DNA of 64,000 nt from DAOULT01 sp964646625 (lineage in GTDB: Bacteria > Chloroflexota > Anaerolineae > CAZYHC01): positions 1-64,000 of the forward strand of contig CAZYHC010000020.1 in assembly GCA_964646625.1 (NCBI GenBank), written 5' to 3'. The notes beneath the pieces were generated by a model, which was given only the letters and a program-made list of their open reading frames with translations, did no database searches and was not told the origin of the DNA. The position numbers and the translations under genes were made by a program. Of this stretch, positions 1-7,275 are shown one piece after another. Each line of letters begins with the position of its first letter. Position 1 is the first letter of the stretch.

Positions 1-112
1 GTGGCCGTGGCCTCTGTTTCGGCGGTCGGGGGCGGGGTGATGGTCTCCGCTCCTGCCTCTTCGGCTTCCTCGGAGGAGACGGTGGCCGTGGCCTCTGTTT
101 CGGCGGTCGGGG
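1..112 (-). repeat. In-frame 31-bp direct repeat inside secD
   Basis: Positions 1-31 and 82-112 are identical, 81 bases (27 codons) apart. They encode a repeated Thr/Glu/Ala-rich stretch in the periplasmic part of SecD. Further copies may lie beyond the left edge. Confidence 0.85.
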
Positions 113-632
113 TTTCCTCTTCGGGCGGCAGGGTGGTGGTCGTGGTGGGGACCTGGCTGTCTGACACTCCCTCGCCCCAGGTAGTTTTGACCACCGTTCC
201 TTCCTCAAGGTAGGTGCTCCCGGCGTCGATGAACTCCAACAGCCCCGTCTCGCGGAGGGTAGCGATGGCCTGTTCCGGGTCCTGGATGCCCGGCAGCTCG
301 ACGATGACGCGCCGCTCGCCCTGGAGTTGGACCAGAGGCTCCACCACGCCCAGAGCGTTAACCCGGTTATCGACGATGACCCGGGCCGCTTCCATCATGC
401 CAGGCTCAAGCGTTTCCCCTTTAGATACGTCCGCTTCCAGAAGGACCTGTAAACCTCCCTGCAGGTCGAGCCCTTGATGCACTCTTATGTCTTTGTCGAT
501 GCGTGTAATACCAAGAAATTCGAGAAAACCAACGTTGAGGTGGATACCGGGATTACCCGGCCAATCGATCCAGACGACCACTAGCGTTAAAATGATAATG
601 GCGCCCAACACTCTTAAATTTTTTTCATCCAT
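1..632 (-). CDS. secD: Protein translocase subunit SecD, N-terminal part (runs off the left edge)
   Basis: SecD works with SecF at the membrane to drive late steps of Sec-dependent export using the proton gradient. About 210 N-terminal residues are visible. A membrane segment lies at about residues 8-22, the SecD motif GLDLQGG at about 54-60, and the first periplasmic domain (RVNALGVVEP, ELPGIQDPEQA) follows. From about residue 160 the chain becomes Thr/Glu/Pro-rich and contains an in-frame duplication of TAETEATAT. The ATG at 632 gives the membrane segment at the usual place; AAGGAG and GGAG lie upstream but are rather distant. A perfect promoter sits at 726-754. The rest of the gene is outside the window. 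Confidence 0.93.
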   Translation of the reverse strand, partial: MDEKNLRVLGAIIILTLVVVWIDWPGNPGIHLNVGFLEFLGITRIDKDIRVHQGLDLQGGLQVLLEADVSKGETLEPGMMEAARVIVDNRVNALGVVEPLVQLQGERRVIVELPGIQDPEQAIATLRETGLLEFIDAGSTYLEEGTVVKTTWGEGVSDSQVPTTTTTLPPEEETPTAETEATATVSSEEAEEAGAETITPPPTAETEATA

Positions 633-725
633 GCGTTAAAAGGGAGCTCCTTCTCCTTACTATTTGATAAACAAGCCTGTCAGCCTAACTCAAGCTGAAA
701 CTAAAAACACAGCCAACAAGCACTG

Positions 726-754
726 ATTATAGCGCATCGTTGGCTATCTGTCAA
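726..754 (-). promoter_or_regulatory. Sigma-70 promoter for secD
   Basis: On the minus strand TTGACA (754-749), a 17-base spacer and TATAAT (731-726) form a full consensus promoter. Transcription would start near 719, leaving a leader of about 85 bases before the secD ATG at 632. Confidence 0.85.
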
Positions 755-775
755 ACTGATTGGCCTTCCTCGCAA

Positions 776-813
776 TCAGGGGCCTGGGCACTCTGGGAGG
801 GCCAGGCCCCTGA
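776..813 (-). terminator. G/C-rich hairpin after the CoA-disulfide reductase gene
   Basis: A perfect 12-base inverted repeat, TCAGGGGCCTGG (776-787) and CCAGGCCCCTGA (802-813), starts 6 bases after the stop codon at 819. There is no strong T-run, so termination is inferred. A closely similar hairpin lies at 34965-35001 at the end of truB. Confidence 0.55.
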
Positions 814-818
814 GGAGT

Positions 819-2519
819 TCATTGCGGATTGACTAACTCGTAGGGCCAGGCAGTAATGCCTCCGTCCATGAAACGGACGTTCTGGAAGCCCGCGCCCTCC
901 AGGATACGCTGCGCTTCGTAGGCCCTCAGGCTGGCGTTGCAGAAAGTAATGATCTCCTGGTGCTGGGGGAGTTCTCCCAGCCGCTCCCGCAGGCTGTCCA
1001 GCGGGATCAGCTTCACCCGCCGACCCTCGATGCGCTCCTCCTGGTACTCCTCCGGCGTGCGCACGTCCAACCAAGTGAACTCCTCGTCCCGTTCCAGCCT
1101 GGCCTTGACCTCGGTGGGGCTGATCCCTTTCGCCAGGCCGTTCAGCTTGTTGTCGAGGACGTTGGCTGCATGGATCACGACGTCGAGGGCGGTGGCGTAG
1201 GGTGGGGCGTAACCCAGGTCCAGGTTTCTGATATCGTTCGCTTTGACCCCGAAGCGGAGGGCGGCAGCCAACACGTCTATGCGCTTGACCGCTTCCCCTG
1301 GGCCGACCGCCTGTCCACCCAGCAGCTTGCCCGTTTTGGCCTCGGCGACCAGCTTGATCAGCACCGTCTCGCCCCCCGGGTAGTAATCGGGACGATCGGA
1401 CAGGGGAACTACGGAGGTCACTACCTCGTACCCCGCTTGACGGGCTTGATGCTCGCTCAGCCCCGTTCTAGCCACGTTGTAGTCGAACACTTTGACCACC
1501 GCCGTGCCCACGATGCCAGGGAAGACGCTCTTGCCGCCGACCACGTTGTCCCCGATCACCCGTCCGTGCTTGTTGGCCGTCGAGCCCATGGGCACGTAGA
1601 CCTTCTGAGCAGAGACCAGGTTGACGTTCTCCACGCAGTCCCCGCCGGCATAGATGTCCGGATCGCTGGTTTGCAGGTATTCGTTGACGACGATGCCCCC
1701 GGCGGGACCGATCTTCAGGCCGGCGTCCTGGGCCAGTTTGACGTTGGGGCGCACGCCCACCGCCAGCAGCACCATGTCGGCCTCGATCTCCCGTTGACCG
1801 CTGATCACCTTTTTCACGTTCCCTTGGGGGTCTCCTTCCAGGCGGAGGACTTTCTCGCCGGTGTAGACCTGGACCCCTTTAGCCCGCACGTGTTTGGTGA
1901 GGAAGGTAGAGACTTCGAAGTCCAGCAAGGTGGGGAGCAGGTAGTCCAGCATCTCCACGATGCTGACCTCCACTCCATTGAGAGCCAGGGCCTCGGTGAC
2001 CTCCAGGCCGATCAGTCCCCCGCCGATGATCGTGGCCCGCTTGACCTGGCCGGAGACTACCACATCCCGGATAGCCACGGCATCGTCGGGATGGTGGAGA
2101 CGAAAGACGCGGTTCAGGTCTAGGCCCTCGATGGGGGGCGTTACCGGCCGCCCTCCTGTAGCCAGCACCAGTTTGTCGTAGGGGAGCGTTTGGTGCTCGT
2201 CCGTGTCAAGGTGGACGACCTCGACAGTTTTAGCCTGCCGGTCTATGGAGAGGGCCAGCGTCCGGTTCAGGGCTTGAACGCCTTTCACGCGCTGGAAAAA
2301 GGTGGGGTCTCGAAGCATACCAGCCGAGGGGCCTAACAACTCACGTATGTCCTTTATCTTGCCCTCGATGAAATAGGGCATGCCACAGCCCCCGTAGGAG
2401 AGAAACTCACCACGCTCGATGATGGTGATCTCTGCCGCTGGCGACAGGCGACGAGCTCGCGCGGCCGCCTTGGGGCCGGTAGCCACGCCACCGATGATTA
2501 CAATCCTGGGGTTTGCCAC
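819..2519 (-). CDS. CoA-disulfide reductase-like flavoprotein with C-terminal rhodanese domain
   Basis: FAD- and NAD(P)H-dependent disulfide or polysulfide reductase of the CoADR-Rhd type, 566 residues. The FAD site is near residue 10 (VIIGGVATG). The single redox cysteine of the CoADR family is Cys45 in SYGGCGMPYF. A second Rossmann motif, IIGGGLIGLEV, follows near 165, then the dimerisation domain. The rhodanese domain fills about 465-566, with active-site Cys527 in FCNASLRAY. Known fusions of this type reduce CoA disulfide, CoA polysulfide or sulfane sulfur; the exact substrate cannot be told here. The start is GTG, with AGGAG about 12 bases upstream. It lies downstream of gltX with a 111-base gap. 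Confidence 0.9.
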   Translation of the reverse strand: MANPRIVIIGGVATGPKAAARARRLSPAAEITIIERGEFLSYGGCGMPYFIEGKIKDIRELLGPSAGMLRDPTFFQRVKGVQALNRTLALSIDRQAKTVEVVHLDTDEHQTLPYDKLVLATGGRPVTPPIEGLDLNRVFRLHHPDDAVAIRDVVVSGQVKRATIIGGGLIGLEVTEALALNGVEVSIVEMLDYLLPTLLDFEVSTFLTKHVRAKGVQVYTGEKVLRLEGDPQGNVKKVISGQREIEADMVLLAVGVRPNVKLAQDAGLKIGPAGGIVVNEYLQTSDPDIYAGGDCVENVNLVSAQKVYVPMGSTANKHGRVIGDNVVGGKSVFPGIVGTAVVKVFDYNVARTGLSEHQARQAGYEVVTSVVPLSDRPDYYPGGETVLIKLVAEAKTGKLLGGQAVGPGEAVKRIDVLAAALRFGVKANDIRNLDLGYAPPYATALDVVIHAANVLDNKLNGLAKGISPTEVKARLERDEEFTWLDVRTPEEYQEERIEGRRVKLIPLDSLRERLGELPQHQEIITFCNASLRAYEAQRILEGAGFQNVRFMDGGITAWPYELVNPQ

Positions 2520-2583
2520 AAAGAATCTGCGCTCCTGTTCGATTTTTTAGGTACCCTTGCGTCCATGCTGATATATTGTTTCA

Positions 2584-2609
2584 TCGCAGAGGACGCAGAG
2601 TTCGCGGAG
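2584..2609. repeat. Fragment related to the core of the 148-bp palindromic element
   Basis: This stretch (CGCAGAG, ACGCAGAG, TCGCGGAG in series) resembles the ACCGCAGAGCACGCAGAG core of the elements at 41916 and 52153. No terminal repeats are seen around it. It is probably a decayed or partial family member. Confidence 0.45.
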
Positions 2610-2630
2610 GGCTTGCTGCTACCTGCTGGT

Positions 2631-4124
2631 TTATCGGGTCAATAGGTACTCAGTGAAAAGTTTATCGGCTTTGTCCAGGCGTTTGAGGGTTTTTTCCCGT
2701 CCCAGGATGCTCAGCGTGCCGAAGAGGGGAGGAGCCACCTTTTTGCCCGTGACCGCCACGCGGATGATGCCAAAAAGCTGGCCGGCCTTCAGGTGCAGCT
2801 CTTCCGTCAGAGCGCGCAGGGCTGTTTCCATGGTCTCCTCTTCAAAATCGGGCGCTGCGGCCAGGGTCTCCCGCGCCTGGCGCAGCGCCTGGAGCGAGTC
2901 CTTAACGGTCATCTTCTTGCCGATGAGAAGTTGGGCCTCGTAGTCGATCTCGTCGGTGAAGAAGAAATCTACCATAGCCACGGCATCCTTCAGAGTTTTG
3001 ATCCGCTCCTGGATGAGGGGGGTCAGACGCCACATGGTATCCAGGTTGGCTTCCACCCCGGCTTCCCTCAGCACAGGGATCAACCGCTGCGATAGCTCGC
3101 CGCGCCCCATGGCCCGCATGTAGATGCCATTCATGTTTTCCAGCTTGTGGTAAGGGAAAGCGGCCGGGCTGGGGTTGATGCGTTCGATGGTGAACCGCTC
3201 AACGAGCTCCTGACGGGTCATCAACTCGGTTCGATCATCGTAGGACCAGCCCACCAGGGCCAGAAAGTTGAACACCGCTTCGGGGAGATACCCCTCCTGG
3301 CGGAATTCCCGCACCTGGACCGGGTACTCTTTGCCGTCGATGACCTTTTTGCGTTTGCTCATCTTGCCCTTGCCGCTGGGATCGAGGATGATGGGCATGT
3401 GGGCGATGAGCGGCATCTCCCACCCAAAAGCCTGGTACAGCAGTTTGTGGCGTGGGGCGCTGGGAATCCACTCGTCGGCCCGCATGATGTGGCTGATCTC
3501 CATCAGGTGGTCATCGACCACGTTAGCCAGGTGATAGGTGGGGAACCCGTCAGACTTGAGCAGGACGAGATCGTTCTGGGTGTGGTTCTCGACGGTGATA
3601 TCGCCCCGCAGCAGATCGTGGACGGTGGTCTGGCCTTCCAGGGGCACCGCCAGGCGGATGACGTAAGGGTCGCCGGCTGCTTCGTGCTCGGCCAGTTGTT
3701 TCTGGCTCAACTGGCGGCAGTGGCGGTCGTAGCCGGGCGGCTCTTTGCGTTGTCTCTGTGCGGCCCGCAACTGGGCCAGGCGCTCTGGGGAACAGAAACA
3801 CTTGTAAGCCTGGCCTTCCTCCACCAGCCGCTGGGCGTGATCGTGGTAGAGGGCCTGGCGGTCCGACTGGTAGTAGGGGCCATAGGGGCCACCGACCACC
3901 GGCCCCTCGTCCCAGTCCAGCCCCAACCAACGCAAACTGTCGAGCAGGTCGGGCAGGGCATCCGGCTGGTAGCGGGTGCGGTCGGTATCCTCGATGCGCA
4001 GGATGAACTTCCCGCCAGAGTGACGGGCAAAAAGCCAGTTGAAAAGAGCAGTGCGCGCTCCTCCCACGTGCAAATAACCGGTGGGGCTGGGCGCAAAACG
4101 GATACGAACTTGATCTTTGCTCAC
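2631..4124 (-). CDS. gltX: Glutamyl-tRNA synthetase
   Basis: Charges tRNA-Glu in the cytoplasm; 497 residues, the normal bacterial length. Class I signatures are clear: the HIGH-type motif appears as YLHVGGARTAL near residue 17, and the catalytic loop is KMSKRKK near residue 255. A cysteine/histidine group (CFCSPE, later YDRHC) sits where many GluRS enzymes hold zinc. The GTG start is set by AAGGAG six bases upstream. The gene is divergent from the glycosyltransferase at 4223. It cannot be decided from sequence alone whether it is discriminating or also charges tRNA-Gln. Confidence 0.96.
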   Translation of the reverse strand: MSKDQVRIRFAPSPTGYLHVGGARTALFNWLFARHSGGKFILRIEDTDRTRYQPDALPDLLDSLRWLGLDWDEGPVVGGPYGPYYQSDRQALYHDHAQRLVEEGQAYKCFCSPERLAQLRAAQRQRKEPPGYDRHCRQLSQKQLAEHEAAGDPYVIRLAVPLEGQTTVHDLLRGDITVENHTQNDLVLLKSDGFPTYHLANVVDDHLMEISHIMRADEWIPSAPRHKLLYQAFGWEMPLIAHMPIILDPSGKGKMSKRKKVIDGKEYPVQVREFRQEGYLPEAVFNFLALVGWSYDDRTELMTRQELVERFTIERINPSPAAFPYHKLENMNGIYMRAMGRGELSQRLIPVLREAGVEANLDTMWRLTPLIQERIKTLKDAVAMVDFFFTDEIDYEAQLLIGKKMTVKDSLQALRQARETLAAAPDFEEETMETALRALTEELHLKAGQLFGIIRVAVTGKKVAPPLFGTLSILGREKTLKRLDKADKLFTEYLLTR

Positions 4125-4167
4125 TTCGAACTCCTTAACATGATAACTACCACCAAGGCCCCAGGAT

Positions 4168-4196
4168 TTGACATAGACCAGGGCCTCAGTTATACT
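4168..4196 (+). promoter_or_regulatory. Sigma-70 promoter for the GT2 gene
   Basis: TTGACA (4168-4173), a 17-base spacer and TATACT (4191-4196). The predicted start near 4203 gives a leader of about 20 bases containing GGGGAGG. Confidence 0.8.
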
Positions 4197-4222
4197 TTAC
4201 TTATTGACAGGGGAGGACCGAA

Positions 4223-5083
4223 GTGCAGGCCAGTATCGTGATACCAACGTACAACGAAGAGCAAAGCATCGGTGAGGTTCTGGAAAGCATCATCCAGGTC
4301 ATGGCCCAGAGCGATGTCACCTCCGAGATCATCGTGGTTGACGACGGCTCCGAAGACAAAACGGCGGAGATAGCGGGCCATAAAGGAGTCAGGCTGATCC
4401 AACATTCGCTCAACAAAGGGTACGGTGCAGCTCTAAAAACCGGTATCCGTCACGCCAGGTACGATATCATCGTGACTATCGACGCTGACGGTACTTATTG
4501 CAGCCAGGACATTCCCCGCCTGTTAACCGAGATAGCTCACAGTGATATGGTGGTGGGAGCCAGGATCGGGAAGGAGGCCAGGGTGCCTGCTCTCCGAAGA
4601 CCAGCCAAGTGGCTTCTGACCCAACTGGCCAACTATCTGACAGGGACCAGGATTCCGGACCTCAATTCCGGCCTTAGAGCTTTCCGAAAAGAAATAGCGA
4701 TGGAATTTTTCCGCATTTTGCCTGCCGGCTTTTCTTTCACTGCCACCATCACCCTGGCCATGTTGAGCAACGACTATGTCGTAAAATATATCCCCATCGA
4801 CTATCATGAACGGGTTGGGAAGTCGAAGATAAGGCCCATTCACGATACCGCCAATTTTCTTCAGCTCATGGTGCGCACCGCCATGTACTTTGCCCCGTTG
4901 AAGGTGTTTTTACCCATCAGTCTGATCCTCTTTATCATCAGCATTATAGTGGCGGTTTATAGTGTCCTTGTCTTGCGCAAGATAATGGACGTTACGGTGG
5001 TGGTGGCGATGTTGGCCGCCTTGCAGATAGCCATCACCGGCCTGCTGGCCGATCTGATAGACAAAAGAAATCCCAGGCTGTAG
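4223..5083 (+). CDS. Family 2 glycosyltransferase (dolichyl-phosphate mannose synthase-like)
   Basis: A 286-residue GT-A glycosyltransferase. It opens with SIVIPTYNEEQSIGEV, has VVDDGSEDKTAE near residue 38 and the metal/nucleotide-binding TIDADGTY near 90. Two membrane helices close the protein at about 230-280. This layout fits enzymes that move a sugar from a nucleotide donor to a polyprenyl phosphate or membrane acceptor. A product of that kind could feed the PMT-like enzyme at 10493-12034, but that is inference. The start is GTG, with GGGGAGG close upstream. It is a single-gene unit with its own promoter, convergent with the carbamoyltransferase gene. Confidence 0.88.
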   Translation: MQASIVIPTYNEEQSIGEVLESIIQVMAQSDVTSEIIVVDDGSEDKTAEIAGHKGVRLIQHSLNKGYGAALKTGIRHARYDIIVTIDADGTYCSQDIPRLLTEIAHSDMVVGARIGKEARVPALRRPAKWLLTQLANYLTGTRIPDLNSGLRAFRKEIAMEFFRILPAGFSFTATITLAMLSNDYVVKYIPIDYHERVGKSKIRPIHDTANFLQLMVRTAMYFAPLKVFLPISLILFIISIIVAVYSVLVLRKIMDVTVVVAMLAALQIAITGLLADLIDKRNPRL

Positions 5084-5093
5084 CGCAAGCAGA

Positions 5094-5145
5094 CACGGAT
5101 TTCACGGAGCGGCCCAATCCGTGACATCCGTGACCAAAATCCGTG
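5094..5145. terminator. Inverted repeat between two convergent genes
   Basis: CACGGATTT (5094-5102) pairs with AAATCCGTG (5137-5145), and further CACGGA/TCCGTG copies lie inside. It sits between the 3' ends of the GT2 and carbamoyltransferase genes, where a two-way terminator is expected. The repeated CACGGAT units also suggest a dispersed repeat family. Confidence 0.45.
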
Positions 5146-5172
5146 TGGGCTGATCCAGGCTCCTGGGAGGGT

Positions 5173-6957
5173 CTAGCCGTCCTTCGTGATCAGGAAGTTG
5201 CCCAGCACCAGGCTATCCAGGCCGCTTTTGCTGAAAGTATTGAAGGCGTTGGCCGGCGTGTTGACGATTGGTTCCCCTCGCAGGTTGAAAGAAGTGTTGA
5301 GAATGACGGGGACGCCGGTAGCCTGAGCAAATTTTTCGATCAATCCATAGTAACGGGGGTTAGTTTCCCTTTTTATGGTCTGCAACCGGCCCGTTCCGCC
5401 CACGTGAGTGACGGCGGGGATAACGTCCCATTTGTCCTCCTTGATGGGAAAGACCATGAGCATGAACCTGGTCGGGTAGTGCCGGGCGACATCGGACAAC
5501 TCGAAAAAGTCAGCCGTTTTTTCTTCCAGAATCACAGGGGCGAAGGGCCTGTAGGGTTCGCGGAATTTAATTTTGCTGTTCACGATGTCCTTCATATCCG
5601 CCCTGCGGGGGTCGGCCAGGATGCTTCTATTGCCCAATGCTCTGGGCCCCCACTCGAATCGACCCTGGAACCAGCCGATCACCTTCCCTTCCAACAGGTC
5701 ATCGACCAGGATGTCCATCAATTTGTCGTCATCTTCTATCAGGGTGTAGGGGATGGCGTTCTGCTCCAGGAAAGTTCTCACCTCGTCCGGGCCGTATTCT
5801 TCTCCCCAGTAAGCATGTTCCAGAATAAAATGGCGCGGTTTCTGCAACAGGACGTGATAGACGTAGAGAGCCGCCCCCAGAGCCGCCCCGGAGTCCCCGG
5901 CGGCCGGCTGGATGTAGATATCTTCGAAGGCGGTTTCGCGCAGGATCCGGCCATTGGCTACGCTGTTGAGAGCCACCCCGCCGGCCATGCACAACTTTTT
6001 GAGGCCGGTTTCGGCCTGGAGGTAGTTGACCATTTTGAGTATGACCTCTTCGGTCACGGCCTGGATGCTGGCCGCCACGTCGGCGTAATGCTGGTTTCGG
6101 TCCAGGGCCTCCTGGCTGATGTCAGGGGGCACTTCCATCAGACGGGTGTAGAATTCTTCTTCTGGAGGTCTGCCTGGGGCGAAAAGCTCGGCGAATTTGG
6201 AGTTGAAAGTTCTGTTATGGGAGTAATGGTAGGAGAAATAATCCATATCCAGCCAGAAGCTGCCATCGTCTTGTATCTCGATTAACTTTAGAACTTTATC
6301 GACGTAGCGGGGCTGGCCGTAAGGGGCCATGCCCATCACTTTGTATTCGCCGTTGTTGACCTTGAAGCCCAGGAAGGCGGTGAAGGCAGAATAGAGAAGT
6401 CCCAGCGAATGAGGGAACTTGATCTCTTTGAACAGTTCGATGCTGTTTTGATCCTGGCCGTTCCAGGAAGCTTTGCCCCGCCCCAGGGCGGCGGTGGTCC
6501 ATTCCCCCACGCCATCGATGGTCATGATGGCCGCCTCCTCGAAGGGAGAACAGAGGAAGGCCGCGGCCGCGTGGGCGATATGATGCTCCGTGAATAGCAG
6601 CCTGTTGGGAGAAATATTCAGTTTGCTAAGGATGAGATTTTTTACCCAAAGCTTTTCTTTAAACCAGGAGATCATGGCTTCTCTGAAGACCCGCCAGGAT
6701 TGGGGAGTGGTATCCAGGGTAGTCATCAGGATGCGTTCAAACTTGAGGAAAGGCTTTTCGTAGAACACCACGTAATCCAGGTCCTGGGCCGTGACCTGAC
6801 CTTTTTGCAAACAGAAGTCGATGGCCCGCTCCGGGAAACCATAGTCGTGTTTTTTGCGGGAGAATCTTTCTTCTTCGGCAGCCGCCACCAGCACACCATC
6901 TTTCAGCAGGGCCGCAGCCGAATCGTGATAGAAACAGGAAATGCCTAATATATACAT
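5173..6957 (-). CDS. Carbamoyltransferase of the NodU/TobZ family
   Basis: Transfers a carbamoyl group from carbamoyl phosphate, through carbamoyl-adenylate, to a hydroxyl group of a sugar or secondary metabolite. The protein has 594 residues, typical for the family. The N-terminal Kae1-like domain begins ILGISCFYHDSAAALL, and the metal-binding histidines lie in TEHHIAHAAAAF near residue 127. The C-terminal YrdC-like part carries WGPRALGNRSILADPR. The start codon overlaps the stop of the small upstream gene (TAATG), so the two are translationally coupled. The nearby glycosyltransferases and glycoside hydrolases suggest carbamoylation of an extracellular glycan. Confidence 0.93.
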   Translation of the reverse strand: MYILGISCFYHDSAAALLKDGVLVAAAEEERFSRKKHDYGFPERAIDFCLQKGQVTAQDLDYVVFYEKPFLKFERILMTTLDTTPQSWRVFREAMISWFKEKLWVKNLILSKLNISPNRLLFTEHHIAHAAAAFLCSPFEEAAIMTIDGVGEWTTAALGRGKASWNGQDQNSIELFKEIKFPHSLGLLYSAFTAFLGFKVNNGEYKVMGMAPYGQPRYVDKVLKLIEIQDDGSFWLDMDYFSYHYSHNRTFNSKFAELFAPGRPPEEEFYTRLMEVPPDISQEALDRNQHYADVAASIQAVTEEVILKMVNYLQAETGLKKLCMAGGVALNSVANGRILRETAFEDIYIQPAAGDSGAALGAALYVYHVLLQKPRHFILEHAYWGEEYGPDEVRTFLEQNAIPYTLIEDDDKLMDILVDDLLEGKVIGWFQGRFEWGPRALGNRSILADPRRADMKDIVNSKIKFREPYRPFAPVILEEKTADFFELSDVARHYPTRFMLMVFPIKEDKWDVIPAVTHVGGTGRLQTIKRETNPRYYGLIEKFAQATGVPVILNTSFNLRGEPIVNTPANAFNTFSKSGLDSLVLGNFLITKDG

Positions 6958-7190
6958 TAAAATTGTCTCCTTGTACTTTCGAGATCGCCGTCACTGGATT
7001 CTTTGGGCAGCCAGAACGAGGGAGCGGGCCCTCGTCTTTTTTTCAGGGGGTCGGCAGAAACCCTGACCAGCAGGCCAAAGGGAGTAACGATAAGGAAATA
7101 GAAAAACGAAAGGATCACTCTGGTTTGGAAGTTGCCCGCTTTTTGGCTAAAGGTATACCATCTATTCCAAAACTCTTTTAAGAATAACAA
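6957..7190 (-). CDS. Small membrane protein, partner of the carbamoyltransferase
   Basis: A 77-residue protein with one strongly hydrophobic segment at about residues 26-43 (ILSFFYFLIVTPFGLLV), then a basic stretch and a C-terminus ending WLPKESSDGDLESTRRQF. Small proteins with this general pattern often sit directly before NodU-type carbamoyltransferases, and I recall this gene order from other genomes; no search was possible. The start is TTG with GAGGTG four to five bases upstream. The stop overlaps the carbamoyltransferase ATG by one base. It may anchor or scaffold the enzyme at the membrane; the function is not known. Confidence 0.75.
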   Translation of the reverse strand: MLFLKEFWNRWYTFSQKAGNFQTRVILSFFYFLIVTPFGLLVRVSADPLKKRRGPAPSFWLPKESSDGDLESTRRQF

Positions 7191-7237
7191 TGTTCACCTC
7201 ACACACTGAAGGGATTGTTGCTTACAACGTGCATTAG

Positions 7238-7266
7238 ACTATACACGAAGAGGAAAATTTTGTCAA
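7238..7266 (-). promoter_or_regulatory. Sigma-70 promoter for the carbamoyltransferase unit
   Basis: Minus-strand TTGACA (7266-7261), a 17-base spacer and TATAGT (7243-7238). It lies just after the preceding GH-like gene ends at 7276, so the carbamoyltransferase pair can be expressed apart from the upstream cluster. Confidence 0.78.
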
Positions 7267-7275
7267 GAGGGGTAC

